Of a stretch of 64,000 bases of DNA, positions 1-10,349 are shown piece after piece. A model generated the notes under the pieces. The model was given only the letters and a program-made list of their open reading frames with translations. It was not told the origin of the DNA and ran no database searches. Source of the stretch: Tritrichomonas musculus. Lineage: Eukaryota > Parabasalia > Tritrichomonadida > Tritrichomonadidae. How positions within the stretch are numbered: the stretch's first letter is position 1; each line of letters begins with the position of its first letter. Location: the NCBI GenBank assembly GCA_039105265.1, contig JAPFFF010000002.1, forward strand, positions 9,238,001-9,302,000, in the 5' to 3' direction. The position numbers and the translations under genes are program-made.

Positions 1-2
1 AA

Positions 3-2858
3 ATAGCATCATATTTCAAAAAAGAAACAGGCCAAGGGAAATGGTATTATGTGCATTTTATAGGCAATGATTCTTTTGAAAAATCTAAAATAAAACAAAT
101 TAATGCCAATGATGAGTTAATTAAAAACACATTTATTCTTTTTTTGAATTCCAATGATCTGGAACAAATAGCTAACATTTCACTTGTGAAACCAATTGAA
201 CCACATGAAAAATATTTTAATGATGAGAATAATGCGGATTCGGAATTTTTATTCATTGTTACAAAAGCGAATTACATAATTCCCAATAATAATGAATACT
301 TTTCAATTGAAAAGAAATATGACGAAAGTTCATTTGTTGTTAAAATAGCAAGAAGTAACTTGAATGAAAAAGAATTTATAAAAAGGAAGAAGAAAATTGT
401 TGATTATTTTTCAGAAATACCTGAAGTTAAAAGTATTTCAAATTATAAGAAGATTAGTACCAATAATGCATTAATGGCAGGATTCACACAAAAGAATAGT
501 TACGATTTTCAAAAGTATAATGGAACGAATTTTTACTATCTAGAAAGATATCTAAATAATAGAGGAATTACAGGTGAGAATCAAATTATTACAATACTCG
601 ACACTCCTATTGACTTTCAGCATGCGATGTTTAGAGATGATAATGTGCCAGTTGAAATAAATAAAACTTTAGAAAATCATAGAAAGTTGATTTATTATCG
701 TCATAGTGGAAGTCTTAAAGATCTCATAAATCAAATGGAAGAAAATGAACATGGGACTCATGTTGGTGGAATAGCAGCAGGAAAAAGTATTTGTGAAAAT
801 GATGAAAAAGGAATAAGTTATTTCAATGGCATTGCTCCTGATGCCAAAATTTTATATGCTGGAAATTTCAATAATACAACTCCTAATGAACTTGGCAAAT
901 TAATGAAAATATACAATTCAAAAATATCTTCCAATAGCTGGGGAACAAAAGTGTTCTATAATCCCCAAAATTATATGTATGGTAAGCTTGCAGAAGAAAA
1001 TCCAGATATGACATTCATTTTCAGTGCTGGAAATGAGCATTCAAACGGAAATTTCACAGTTGGTGAACCTGGAGGATCAAAAAATATTTTAACCGTTGGT
1101 TCAGTTGATGATTTTTATGAAGATGTTGTATACAGGCTTGAGAACAAGAATGATCCTCGTTTATATTTAAATGTGATTGGATACTTTATCAAAGATCCTT
1201 GGTTTGAAGGAACAATTGGAGATCGATCAGGATTTGATATTGTATATATTAATGCTGATAAAGGAAAAAACTGTGATTTGGTGAAGAAAAATAAAGTTCT
1301 TGCATATGGAATTAATGTAAGTTGGATAAATGATTGTGATCTTAATGGAGTTGAAGTTTTATGGACCAATCAAATTAATGATGCTAAAAACTTCATTGAG
1401 AAAACTGTCAAAATAACAGCATCTAGAATCTTCATAATGAATGCAACCAAAAAGATAAAGCAGACTTGGTATTCATCAACAGGTCCAGCAAACAAAGGAA
1501 TCTTGAAACCTGATGTAATGGCTCCTGGAACAAGTATTATAAGTGCAAAATCACGAGCACATAGCAGTTCTCCACATGGATGCCGTGATGATGGAGAAAA
1601 AGATTTCACTTTGATGGATGGAACTTCGATGGCATGTCCAAATGTTGCTGGTGCTGTAGCCCTTGTTCATCAATATTTTCTTTCAGGAAAATGGATTGAT
1701 AATGTTCAATTAGATGGAGCAACAACAAGAGCTCTTCTCATTAATTCCTGTAGACATCCGTTGGATTCAAAAACACCTGATATAACATTTGGTCATGGCG
1801 TTGTTGATTTGTCAACTATTCTTCCAATAGAAAATCACTTTGGCGTTCAAATTACGCATCCAAATGGAGAGGAAAAAAGTATGGTGACTGAAAATGGGCA
1901 TGTTGTATCTAAACTTAAAGTAGATCTAAATCTGAGCAATAAAAAACTTCAGATAACTCTTTCATACATTGATAAAATGCTCAATATGGATTCTCCACTT
2001 CCACTCACCAGAGATATTGATTTGATTGTTGTTTCACCAAGTAAAAAGGTTTACTATGGTGATCATTTGAATAATAAAGATACCCAACATGCATCAACAA
2101 ATGAAAAAGTCATTATTGATGAATATGATTTAGAAAACGGTGAATATACAATCCATGTTTATGGTGGCAAATTTGTTGATAACTATATTACTGGTCAATC
2201 AACTAAGCAAGAATTTGTTGTTGTTGCTACAGGACCAATTGAAAACGGCTATTTAACTTTTAAAGATTCTTTTGAATGTCCTTGTGATAGCTGTGATTCA
2301 CAACATCCAGGAAAATGTCTCTGTGATGAGAAAAAAGAAGTTGGTCCAATGTGCCAAGTAAAAGTTACAACTGTAACTGGAGATAGTGTTTCATTAAATT
2401 TGGATCCTCTTGAAATAAAAAGGATTAGATTTGTTTCAAATAAGAAAATAAATTATGTTTATGCTGAATCCAAGAATCCTGGAGTAGATTCATCATTTTG
2501 GGTAAGTAGGAATTGCCATTCACAGCTTGGAGAATATGATGGAACGACCTATATATCTAAAGATATCTCAGGAATCAAAGTAAATTATGGTACAAATGAA
2601 ATTTGTGTTGCTGTGTTCAGCAATAATGACATAACTTCTAACTTTCACATTGAAGTTTCAAATTCTGCCAAAAAAAACTGGCTATTTATTAATCTCTTGA
2701 TTATAGCAGCTATATTAATAATTCTGGTGATTGCTTTGATGTGCTTATGCATTTGTGGTAAAGGAAAGGGATGCTGCAAGTGTTGTAAAAGAAAAATAAT
2801 GGATGATCGCACTGCAAGTTCAACAATCTCAATTTTACTTCAACAGGATCAACAATAA
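3..2858 (+). CDS. Subtilisin-like serine protease (S8, KP-43-like) with C-terminal membrane anchor, 5' partial
   Basis: The frame is open to the left edge (a GTG at 51 is internal), so the true start lies outside the window. The catalytic triad is complete: Asp in LDTPID (codon 600-602), His in EHGTHVGG (759-761) and Ser in DGTSMACP (1626-1628). The oxyanion Asn is in SAGNE (1032-1034). After the protease domain, a beta-sandwich with RDIDLIVVSPSKKVYYG resembles the C-terminal domain of KP-43-type subtilases. Next come a Cys-rich EGF-like stretch (about 2277-2358), one transmembrane helix (about 2679-2757) and a short Cys/Lys tail. I infer a type I surface protease with its catalytic part outside or in the lumen; trichomonads are known to have such subtilisins. 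The segment before Asp is propeptide-like. The stop reads TAA followed by A, which fits the UAAA polyadenylation context known in Trichomonas. Confidence 0.93.
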   Translation: MASYFKKETGQGKWYYVHFIGNDSFEKSKIKQINANDELIKNTFILFLNSNDLEQIANISLVKPIEPHEKYFNDENNADSEFLFIVTKANYIIPNNNEYFSIEKKYDESSFVVKIARSNLNEKEFIKRKKKIVDYFSEIPEVKSISNYKKISTNNALMAGFTQKNSYDFQKYNGTNFYYLERYLNNRGITGENQIITILDTPIDFQHAMFRDDNVPVEINKTLENHRKLIYYRHSGSLKDLINQMEENEHGTHVGGIAAGKSICENDEKGISYFNGIAPDAKILYAGNFNNTTPNELGKLMKIYNSKISSNSWGTKVFYNPQNYMYGKLAEENPDMTFIFSAGNEHSNGNFTVGEPGGSKNILTVGSVDDFYEDVVYRLENKNDPRLYLNVIGYFIKDPWFEGTIGDRSGFDIVYINADKGKNCDLVKKNKVLAYGINVSWINDCDLNGVEVLWTNQINDAKNFIEKTVKITASRIFIMNATKKIKQTWYSSTGPANKGILKPDVMAPGTSIISAKSRAHSSSPHGCRDDGEKDFTLMDGTSMACPNVAGAVALVHQYFLSGKWIDNVQLDGATTRALLINSCRHPLDSKTPDITFGHGVVDLSTILPIENHFGVQITHPNGEEKSMVTENGHVVSKLKVDLNLSNKKLQITLSYIDKMLNMDSPLPLTRDIDLIVVSPSKKVYYGDHLNNKDTQHASTNEKVIIDEYDLENGEYTIHVYGGKFVDNYITGQSTKQEFVVVATGPIENGYLTFKDSFECPCDSCDSQHPGKCLCDEKKEVGPMCQVKVTTVTGDSVSLNLDPLEIKRIRFVSNKKINYVYAESKNPGVDSSFWVSRNCHSQLGEYDGTTYISKDISGIKVNYGTNEICVAVFSNNDITSNFHIEVSNSAKKNWLFINLLIIAAILIILVIALMCLCICGKGKGCCKCCKRKIMDDRTASSTISILLQQDQQ

Positions 2859-3470
2859 ATAATTTTTTTTTATGAATATTATCTAATTCAATTTTCATTT
2901 ATATAAACTGGTTTCCAAACTTTTGATTCAAAAAGCTAATTATAGAACGTATAATCAATTGCTTTTATTTTTATTTCAATCCAGAATAATTTTTTTTATA
3001 AATGCATACAGGTAGTGCTATTCAAGTTGCAATTCTTTTTAACCATCAAGTTTCAATCCTCTCAATAATTTTTTAAATTAAAATTCACAAAACTTGGTAA
3101 TACAAAATTCTACCAAATAAAATGCAAAAAAAAATCTTTTTAGGTTACAAAATTTTTCCGATTCTTACCGCCAGCCGCGGTAAAAATTATGTAAAAATAT
3201 AAAAAGATTTTATTTTATCCAGCATTTATTTAGGATTATTTTTTCTGAGGATTTCCCACTTTTTGAAGCCTTCTTAAAAATGTACAACTTTTTAAAATTA
3301 ATCCTTTATTAATAACCAATGGGAGCATGTAATAATTATCATTTATTATGAAATTTTATATAGTAAATTGCAATGATTTCATTTATGAAATGGTTCAATA
3401 AGCAAATTCTAAAACCATATAAATATAACGCATAAACATATTTTTATTTTGTAAAAGTTAAATAAACGTA
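2859..3470. other. Intergenic AT-rich DNA with an imperfect long hairpin
   Basis: No gene is seen. Around 3113-3234 the two halves are imperfect reverse complements. The central stem is TTACCGC, loop CAGCC, GCGGTAA (about 3165-3184), and the outer arms include AAAATCTTTTTA near 3133 and AAAAAGATTTT near 3200. It could be a degraded palindromic element or a structured 3' region of the protease transcript. Confidence 0.45.
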
Positions 3471-4370
3471 CAGGGTGGTCAAAAAGTCTGTTCGTCAGGG
3501 TTTTTTATAATGTATAGTTAGCATTACTATTTCATATTATATACATATATTCTTTGAATTATAAGTAATAAAAGTATATTATTTATTGTTGAAAATCTTT
3601 TTAATTAACTTTTAAAAAATTAATTCAAAAAATAGTATACGTTTATATTTTTTGGTATTTTGGGAAATATATTGAGAAAAATTTAATGTATTTCAGAATG
3701 TGATTCTATTTCATTCATCAAAATAATATAATATTAAGCTTAGTTTAAGAAGATAATATTGACATATATTTTGAAAATAATTATTTGGGTTTGAACCATA
3801 AAATGATGAATAAACTTCAAACCATACATACATTCATCTATTTTGATTAAAAAGTATTATAAAAAACCTAATATTGGATTTTACTGAATTTATTTCTATA
3901 TTTTAATATATATGCATCTATACTATTTGAATATATATATTTATTAAATATTTATTCCAATTATCAGTTTAAATTGTTTGATTGATTCTTATATGTGCAA
4001 AATTTGAACTTTTTCAGTATTCCAAAATTTTTGGAATAATGATAAAATAGTTGAATCTAATTCATAAATAATATTTATATTTATTTATTAATATATATAA
4101 TAATATACAATTTAAACTTTTTATATATCATGTTTTTATGAATATAGAATGATTTTTAACTATTGAAAATATCAATTTTAATAAGACAATTGAAAATTTG
4201 ATATGCTTTATAAAATTCAATTAGAAAAATATATGTGAAGCGCCTATTGGAATATTTTTTTAAGTTATTGATTACTATAAAAATTATCTATTATAATATA
4301 TAGATATAATAAACAAATATTTAATATTCATTAAAATAATGATTGACGAACAGACTTTTTGACCACCCTG
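3471..4370. mobile_element. TA-flanked MITE, Tc1/mariner-like ends, 900 bp
   Basis: There are perfect 27-bp terminal inverted repeats at 3471-3497 (starting CAGGGTGGTCAAAAAGTCTG) and 4344-4370. TA lies immediately outside both ends (3469-3470 and 4371-4372), as expected for a TA target duplication. The interior is AT-rich and has no open frame of note, so the element is non-autonomous. The TIR start and the TA target fit Tc1/mariner elements, which are known in trichomonads; the family assignment is inference. Perfect arms suggest a fairly young copy. Confidence 0.85.
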
Positions 4371-4803
4371 TAATTTCCATTTTGAAATGTATTATCACAA
4401 TTTACCTAATTACCTACATACATCTCATTAATCTTGTAATTGTAAAAGTATGGTTTTAACTTGAGTTTGTTTTGAAAATCCAAGCTCGGAGTTAGATTAT
4501 AATTTCAAAGGTTTTCATAAGATAATACACTGAATACATGCTAAACCAATAAAGAGTATGTATTTATTTGTTACTGTATGATATAATTGAGATTTAAAAT
4601 AGAGATCGACTTAAACTGCTTTTGTCATGTTTAATACCAAATATCAATTCAAAAAAAATTGAATAAAAATTTATGAAAAGTACAAATTTCAAGATCTACC
4701 CAAAATTTATGAAAAAATTTCCTTTGTAGAAGAAAAAATGCAACTTAAATGTCACGATCTGTAGTAAAATTTACAAATTTCTTTTTACTATTAAATATTA
4801 AAT

Positions 4804-5034
4804 TTATTTGATTTTAATTATTTCAAACGATGTGTTGACTGATGAGTCTCCTGTTATATCAAGTGATTCTTCTGGTCTAACACAAACATATATAAAATCT
4901 CCTTCTTTGTATTGGCAGAATTTGTGCCCGGAAATAACTTGGGAACTAACATTAGGTTGTAAAATTTTTGATGAATTCAAATAATGAGGATAACTAGGTC
5001 CTTGAGTGGTATAGACAAGGATTTTGGTAGGTTT
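4804..5034 (-). pseudogene. 3' fragment of an unidentified gene
   Basis: On the minus strand a stop-bounded frame of 76 codons ends in TAA at 4804-4806. It encodes a protein-like, non-repetitive sequence including TQGPSYPHYLNSSKI, GHKFCQYKEGDFIYVCVRP and ITGDSSVNTSFEIIKIK. An in-frame stop lies directly upstream (5035-5037) and no ATG is available. Base composition is visibly less AT-rich than the flanks. I read it as the C-terminal remnant of a host gene whose 5' part is gone. The family is not recognised. Confidence 0.5.
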
Positions 5035-5278
5035 TTAAAAAACATTATTACATAATATGTTGAACATGAGCAAAAGGTTTGTTCAATAAAGATATTTTTT
5101 TAGTGAAACTGATGCTATCCTATATCAATTATAAATCCTATTATTTATATATTTTATTTGAGTTATTTATTGCATTTTTATTATAAAATATATTTTTTTG
5201 ATTGAGATATTAAATTGCATAAAAAACGATAAAATTTAAACGTTTTACGAGATGGGTAAATTACAATAATTTTACGAA

Positions 5279-6148
5279 ATGGAGATAGATTTTGGTCCAC
5301 CATACTTTGAACCAGATACACCCAAACCAGAACAAAATGAAATTATTAATAATTTTCATATTAACGCTCTTAAGCATGAGGATAATCATTCATACGATTA
5401 TATCGCTTCTGACAGCAATGGAGGTACAAAAAGTATTTTAAAATTCTTCAAATTATATGAAACTAGTGTACCAGATATTAAAACGCAAATTCAAATTTTA
5501 GATTCTATTAAACACCCTAATATTGTCGAAAGCAGTTATTTTCGTTATAAAGAGTATATATGTATTGCAATCCCGCTTCCTCCTGAGGACAATCTTCATA
5601 CATTTATACATACACATTATCCCCAAGGAGTCCCAGAAGAATTAGCTTCCAAAATAATGTTTCAGATGATATCAGCGGTTGAATACTTACATTCAATTAA
5701 TATATGTCACTGTGACATTAAACTTGACAGCTTTTTAGTATTTGACTCAAATATAAATAATATAAGTATTAAATTAACTAATTTTAGTTATGCTCAAAAG
5801 ATTAGTCAAGACGAAAAAATCGAGAAATTCCATGGAACTCCTGAATATTGCGCTCCAGAAATCTTCAAGCACATTCCTTATGATGCATATGTAGATATTT
5901 GGTCTTTAGGAGTGGCGCTTTTTGTGATGTTATCTGGTATTTATCCATTTCCCAATTATCGTATCGCTCCGAAACGATGCAGAGAAATGATAATGAAAGG
6001 CGAAGTTAAGTATGATATTTTGATTTCTAAAAATATATCAGCTGATGCAATAAATCTTGTTTCTCAAATGTGCCAATTGGATCCTGTTAATAGAATCTCA
6101 TCATCAAATGCTCTTCGGCATTGCTGGATTTCGTCACATAACAAATGA
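5279..6148 (+). CDS. Protein kinase-like protein, probable pseudokinase
   Basis: A 289-aa protein, essentially one kinase domain (about residues 27-285) in the CAMK/SNF1 style: HPNIV, a C-lobe activation end GTPEYCAPE, and DIWSLGVALFVMLSGIYPF. Several catalytic residues are changed. The glycine loop is not recognisable. The helix-C Glu appears to be Gln70. The catalytic loop reads HCDIKLDS, keeping Asp146 but with Ser151 in place of the metal-binding Asn. DFG is NFS (168-170). Lys55 may be the ATP lysine. Loss of the DFG Asp and the loop Asn argues for weak or no phosphotransfer and a scaffold or regulatory role. The start at 5279 is the first ATG of the frame and sits just before the domain. 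It stands alone in long AT-rich intergenic DNA. Confidence 0.85.
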   Translation: MEIDFGPPYFEPDTPKPEQNEIINNFHINALKHEDNHSYDYIASDSNGGTKSILKFFKLYETSVPDIKTQIQILDSIKHPNIVESSYFRYKEYICIAIPLPPEDNLHTFIHTHYPQGVPEELASKIMFQMISAVEYLHSINICHCDIKLDSFLVFDSNINNISIKLTNFSYAQKISQDEKIEKFHGTPEYCAPEIFKHIPYDAYVDIWSLGVALFVMLSGIYPFPNYRIAPKRCREMIMKGEVKYDILISKNISADAINLVSQMCQLDPVNRISSSNALRHCWISSHNK

Positions 6149-7637
6149 AAAATAATATTTTTATATAAAATATTATTAATATTATTTGAAATTATATATT
6201 TATATTCTTATTTTTATTCGCATTTTAAATAGTTTTTCCGTCACAAATCTTTGCAGATTAAAAAATTCAAATTTCAAATAAAAAATAATAAAACTTTTCA
6301 ATATTCTCAATTTTTGAATGCTTTATGTATTATTGAATGTGTGAGTCAATATTTAAAATCATAAAATCTTTTATTTTAATAAATTTAAATGTTTTATTTT
6401 TTTATATAATATTTATTATATTAAATATTATATGTTATAACTAAAATATATTTAAAATATTTTTATTTAATGCAAATAAAAGTGATTTATATAAATTGAA
6501 TACATTCAAAAAATATTTTTCAAATCATCTATTTACAAAATACAAATTTGCTTGAGTGTATTTAATAAGTATTAATATTTATAAAATAATATTGCATAAT
6601 TAGTTATTATTGGGTTTTATTAAATGTTCTTTTTCACTTGAATTCATAGAACATCAAAGATATGAGGGTCAAAAATTTTATTTTCTTATTATTTTGTTAT
6701 ATTATATTATAAAATAGTATTAAAATATATATCTTGAATTTAAAGCAATAATATCATATTGATTGTATTTTAAAAGTATTTTTATATATTAAAAATTTGA
6801 ATATTATGTAAATGTAAACTATTCAAAAATATAGAAAAATTTATTTTCAATATATAGGCAATTAGTTGAAATACAAAATCAAAAGTCTATAATTTGTTAT
6901 TTAAAATTTATTTTCCAGGGAAAAAACTTTTGTTAAAGAAATTATCTCATTTTCATCAGATTTGATTGTCAAAATTAGCAAAAATTCATTGATTATCTGG
7001 CTTTTGTCTAGTAAATTAAATTATTTATGTTTTTTATATCAAAATAGCTTTCATACAACGTTTGAATGTATTTTGCTAAATAATATTTTTTTTTTTTTGA
7101 AAAAATTCATTATTATTTTCTTTTTAAAATTTTTTTATATTTAATAACTCCATCAAACCGAAATTCTCGAGGAAATTAACTTAAGATGCTTTGATAATTC
7201 TTTTTAATATTTTGTTGATCTCTTGATTTCTTCTTTTTTCTGGGCTTTAATCATTATTATTATCATTATATTCTAGTAGTTTGTTTAATTATCATATTAA
7301 TAAAAGAATAATTTCTTATCATCAAATATTCATTAAGAAAAAGTGAATTTTGAAATGAGCGCCTCTAGTTTGTTAATAAGGGTGCTGTTTATATTGATAC
7401 CACTGCCTTTCCATGGAGGTTAAAATTTGATGAAGAAACGATAAAAAAAAATTCAATATTTCAAGAAAATTGGAACAAGGGCAATGAAATAAAGCAAGGA
7501 AGAGGAAGAAACACCAATCAAAGCTATGGATATATTGATGAATCATTTTTCAAAGATAATGATTGGAATTAATTCTGATTTAATTCATCACTCATTGAAA
7601 AATATTTAGTTTCTTTTTAAAAATGTATATTAAAAAA
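6149..7637. other. AT-rich intergenic region with one decayed coding fragment (7369-7572)
   Basis: Mostly AT-rich DNA without a supportable gene. At 7369-7572 on the plus strand lies a stop-bounded frame of 67 codons with ordinary amino-acid composition (for example NKGAVYIDTTAFPWRLKF and GYIDESFFKDNDWN, then TAA). It is preceded by an in-frame stop and has no ATG, so it looks like a 3' remnant of a lost gene of unknown family. The open frame at 6962-7144 is only low-complexity F/I/L/K sequence and is not called. Confidence 0.4.
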
Positions 7638-8111
7638 AATGGTGTCCATTTTGGATTTTATCGTAGGATAACAGTTATCCTGGATGGAGAAAAAATCCAG
7701 ATCGATTTTTTAATATAACAAATCAAATGTTTTAATAAATGGATTTTTATTCTCAAAAAGTTCTTAACGTAAACTATAGAATGTTTTTTTTTGAATACTG
7801 TAAACTATTGAATGGATTTTTTTCTGAGTAAATCCAAGATAAACCATTGAATGGAAAAAAAAAAAAAAAAAAAAAAACAGTTGGATTTCTGCCATTTCCT
7901 TTATTTTGCATCAAAGAAAACAATAAATAACTATTTTAGTTAACAACAAATGCTCAAAAGTATGTAAAAATAAAGAATTTATTGAGGCTTTTTAATTATT
8001 TATTGACAAATAGTAATTCAAAATAAAACCTTTTGATACAAATTTAGCATCAGCAAAATCATTAAATATAAAAATCCAAAAACGATTAAAATATCCAATT
8101 TGGACACCATT
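7638..8111. mobile_element. Inverted-repeat element (MITE-like), about 474 bp
   Basis: The ends are imperfect inverted repeats: 7638-7664 begins AATGGTGTCCATTTTGGAT, and the complement of 8082-8111 begins AATGGTGTCCAAATTGGAT; both continue to ATCGT. The interior contains small palindromes (GGATAACAGTTATCC) and a 24-base A run near 7856. No coding sequence and no clear target duplication are seen. The family is unknown and the end divergence suggests an older copy. Confidence 0.6.
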
Positions 8112-10349
8112 ATTATAAAAAGCATTAAATATAAAAAGTTTGAATTAATAATTATTTAATTTCACCTTAAGATGGTTTTTTTGCTTTCCATGAATATATT
8201 ATTCAATAGGGGATTCAACCGTAAAAAAAGTGACACATTTTTAAAACTTCAATATTTTTCATATAACTGAGGTGACCGTTTAAAATAGTATCATAAAAAG
8301 AGTGGTAAATTAGACCATATTAAGGTTGAACAAAAGCAGTATATTTTATCATATTATAATATAATAAAATATATGATGATAAAAAATTTATTTACTAAAT
8401 ATAATGGTAAAATTGACGTATGATATAAAAATAAACTAATTTTTCTTTTTGAATGAAAATTTTACAATTTGATAAGTTTAGAAAAAAAATGATGTTTTGT
8501 ATAAATATTATAGCAAATATGAGGAAAATCCAATTTAAAATATAAGATATATTTTTTAGTTAATTTATTAAATTGAATTTATTTTTTATGAAATATTTGA
8601 ATCATCAGAAAATTGAGATCAATTCTATGAAATTATTATATGCTTCAGAATATTGAGCATTTTTTTAAGAAATAATTGTGAGATTGTAAGATATAAACAA
8701 TTGTAAAATTGTGAGAAAATAAAGATTTCTGAAAAGTAAAAATATGTAAAGTATTCAAAGAAAAAATCTATCCAAAATAAAGTCCCCAGCGTCGGAATTT
8801 TTGATTTTTTAAAATAAATCTTTTTAAAATCAAAAAATATGGCCAATTTTTCAAATTTTAACTCAGGTTGAAAAGATTAGCTGAGTGATTATTTATGAAA
8901 TTATCTCTACTTTTAGCAAGATATACAATAATTTAAATATATTATATAATGATATTATTAATTTTATGAATATTTAATAAAAAAAATTAAAATTTATAAT
9001 GATATATTTCGCAAAATATGTATTTTCGTTGTCACTTTTTGAATACTACAAAATTGAATGAATACCTTAATAAGGCCTGGTAAATTTTTTTACTTAAATG
9101 ATTTTTGAAAAATCTTTTGATGATTACATATTTATATTTTAATATATAAATAAATTTTAGACAGATTCTTAAAATTGCTTCTGAAGATTATAGTGAAAAA
9201 TCAAATTTGCTGATTTATGTAATTTTTCAATTTTATTATCTTGATAACAAATGATATTTATGCAATTAACGCGTAAAAATACTAAATGTATGTATATAAA
9301 AGAGCAATTTATATAATTTAATCAATCAGAGCAATCTCAAGTAATTATCTATGAATAAAAACAGGATTAAATGCAAAACAATATAAAATTTTAAACGATC
9401 AACAAAAAATTTATTTTGAAATATTAATCAAATAATCAATTTCCATTTAATTTGTCTTGTAGTATTAACTTTTGTATAATAGATAGATTTACATATTTCT
9501 TTTATTTTTTTGAGATATTAAAAAAAATGTAATTATATGATAATCAGAAATCGCACAAATTCCTCTCTAATAAAAATCCATTTTATATCATTATTATCAT
9601 ATATTATGTATTATATATTGGATAAAAGTTGATTTGAAATATAATTATTGAAGTTATAAATGATTTTGATTATAATAATAAAATTTTTAAAATTTTACTC
9701 AAATTTCAACTTTGTTAGCTTACTATCCAAATATTTCATTTTTTGTTCATATGCTGAAAAATACTCCTTGTTAGATACTATTTTAAATATATGAAACATA
9801 AGAATTATTTTCAGAGATCTAGAAATAATGATATTTTTTAAACAAAAACAAACAAAATTTTCTTTGAAACATCTTTGGGTTTCTTATAGCATATCAATTT
9901 AAATAGATTCTATATATATGTACATCTATACCAATTATATATATATGTAAAGTTTTTATTGGGAAAAAATAAAAGGTTGATAAATACCGTTTCTACTAAC
10001 ATAAATATGAAATGAAAATTTCCAATTTTTTTTGAAAATTAATATTTTTGAAGCTTTAATTTAGATTAAAAGAAAAATAGTAGGCAGGTATTAAACACTA
10101 TATCTATTATAAATTAAATAAATAAATAAATTTGCAAAAACTCTGGTAGAGCTGGAAAAAATTGGAATTTATTTTTTTCTTTTCAATGTTGAAAAAAATT
10201 TTCTTTTTAAATGCTATGCATCAATTCATTTGTGTTTCATATTATATGCGTATTGCTGAATATTTTGATATACTTTGTTTTTAAATAAATATCATATATA
10301 TCGAGAATAATTGAAATTTATATTTTTAAAATTTTTTTACTAAAAAAAA
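8112..10349. other. AT-rich intergenic DNA with one dispersed repeat copy
   Basis: No gene is seen. About 8690-8830 aligns by eye with 26220-26340: both share ATTGTGAGAAAA, AGATTTCTG, a GTAAAGTATTC or ATAAAGTACTC stretch, and a short CG-containing segment (CAGCGTCGGA here, AACGTCACGA there). It is a diverged dispersed repeat of unknown class. The minus-strand open frames across both copies are in different frames and are not treated as genes. Confidence 0.4.

Noticed and set aside
3165-3184. GCCAGCCGCGGTAA, like the conserved 530 loop of small-subunit rRNA
   Set aside because: The flanks are AT-rich and form a symmetric hairpin; no other rRNA-like sequence is near.
8625-8846. Minus-strand frame rich in F, I, L, and the one at 26062-26268
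   Set aside because: Low-complexity; the two dispersed-repeat copies do not conserve the same frame.
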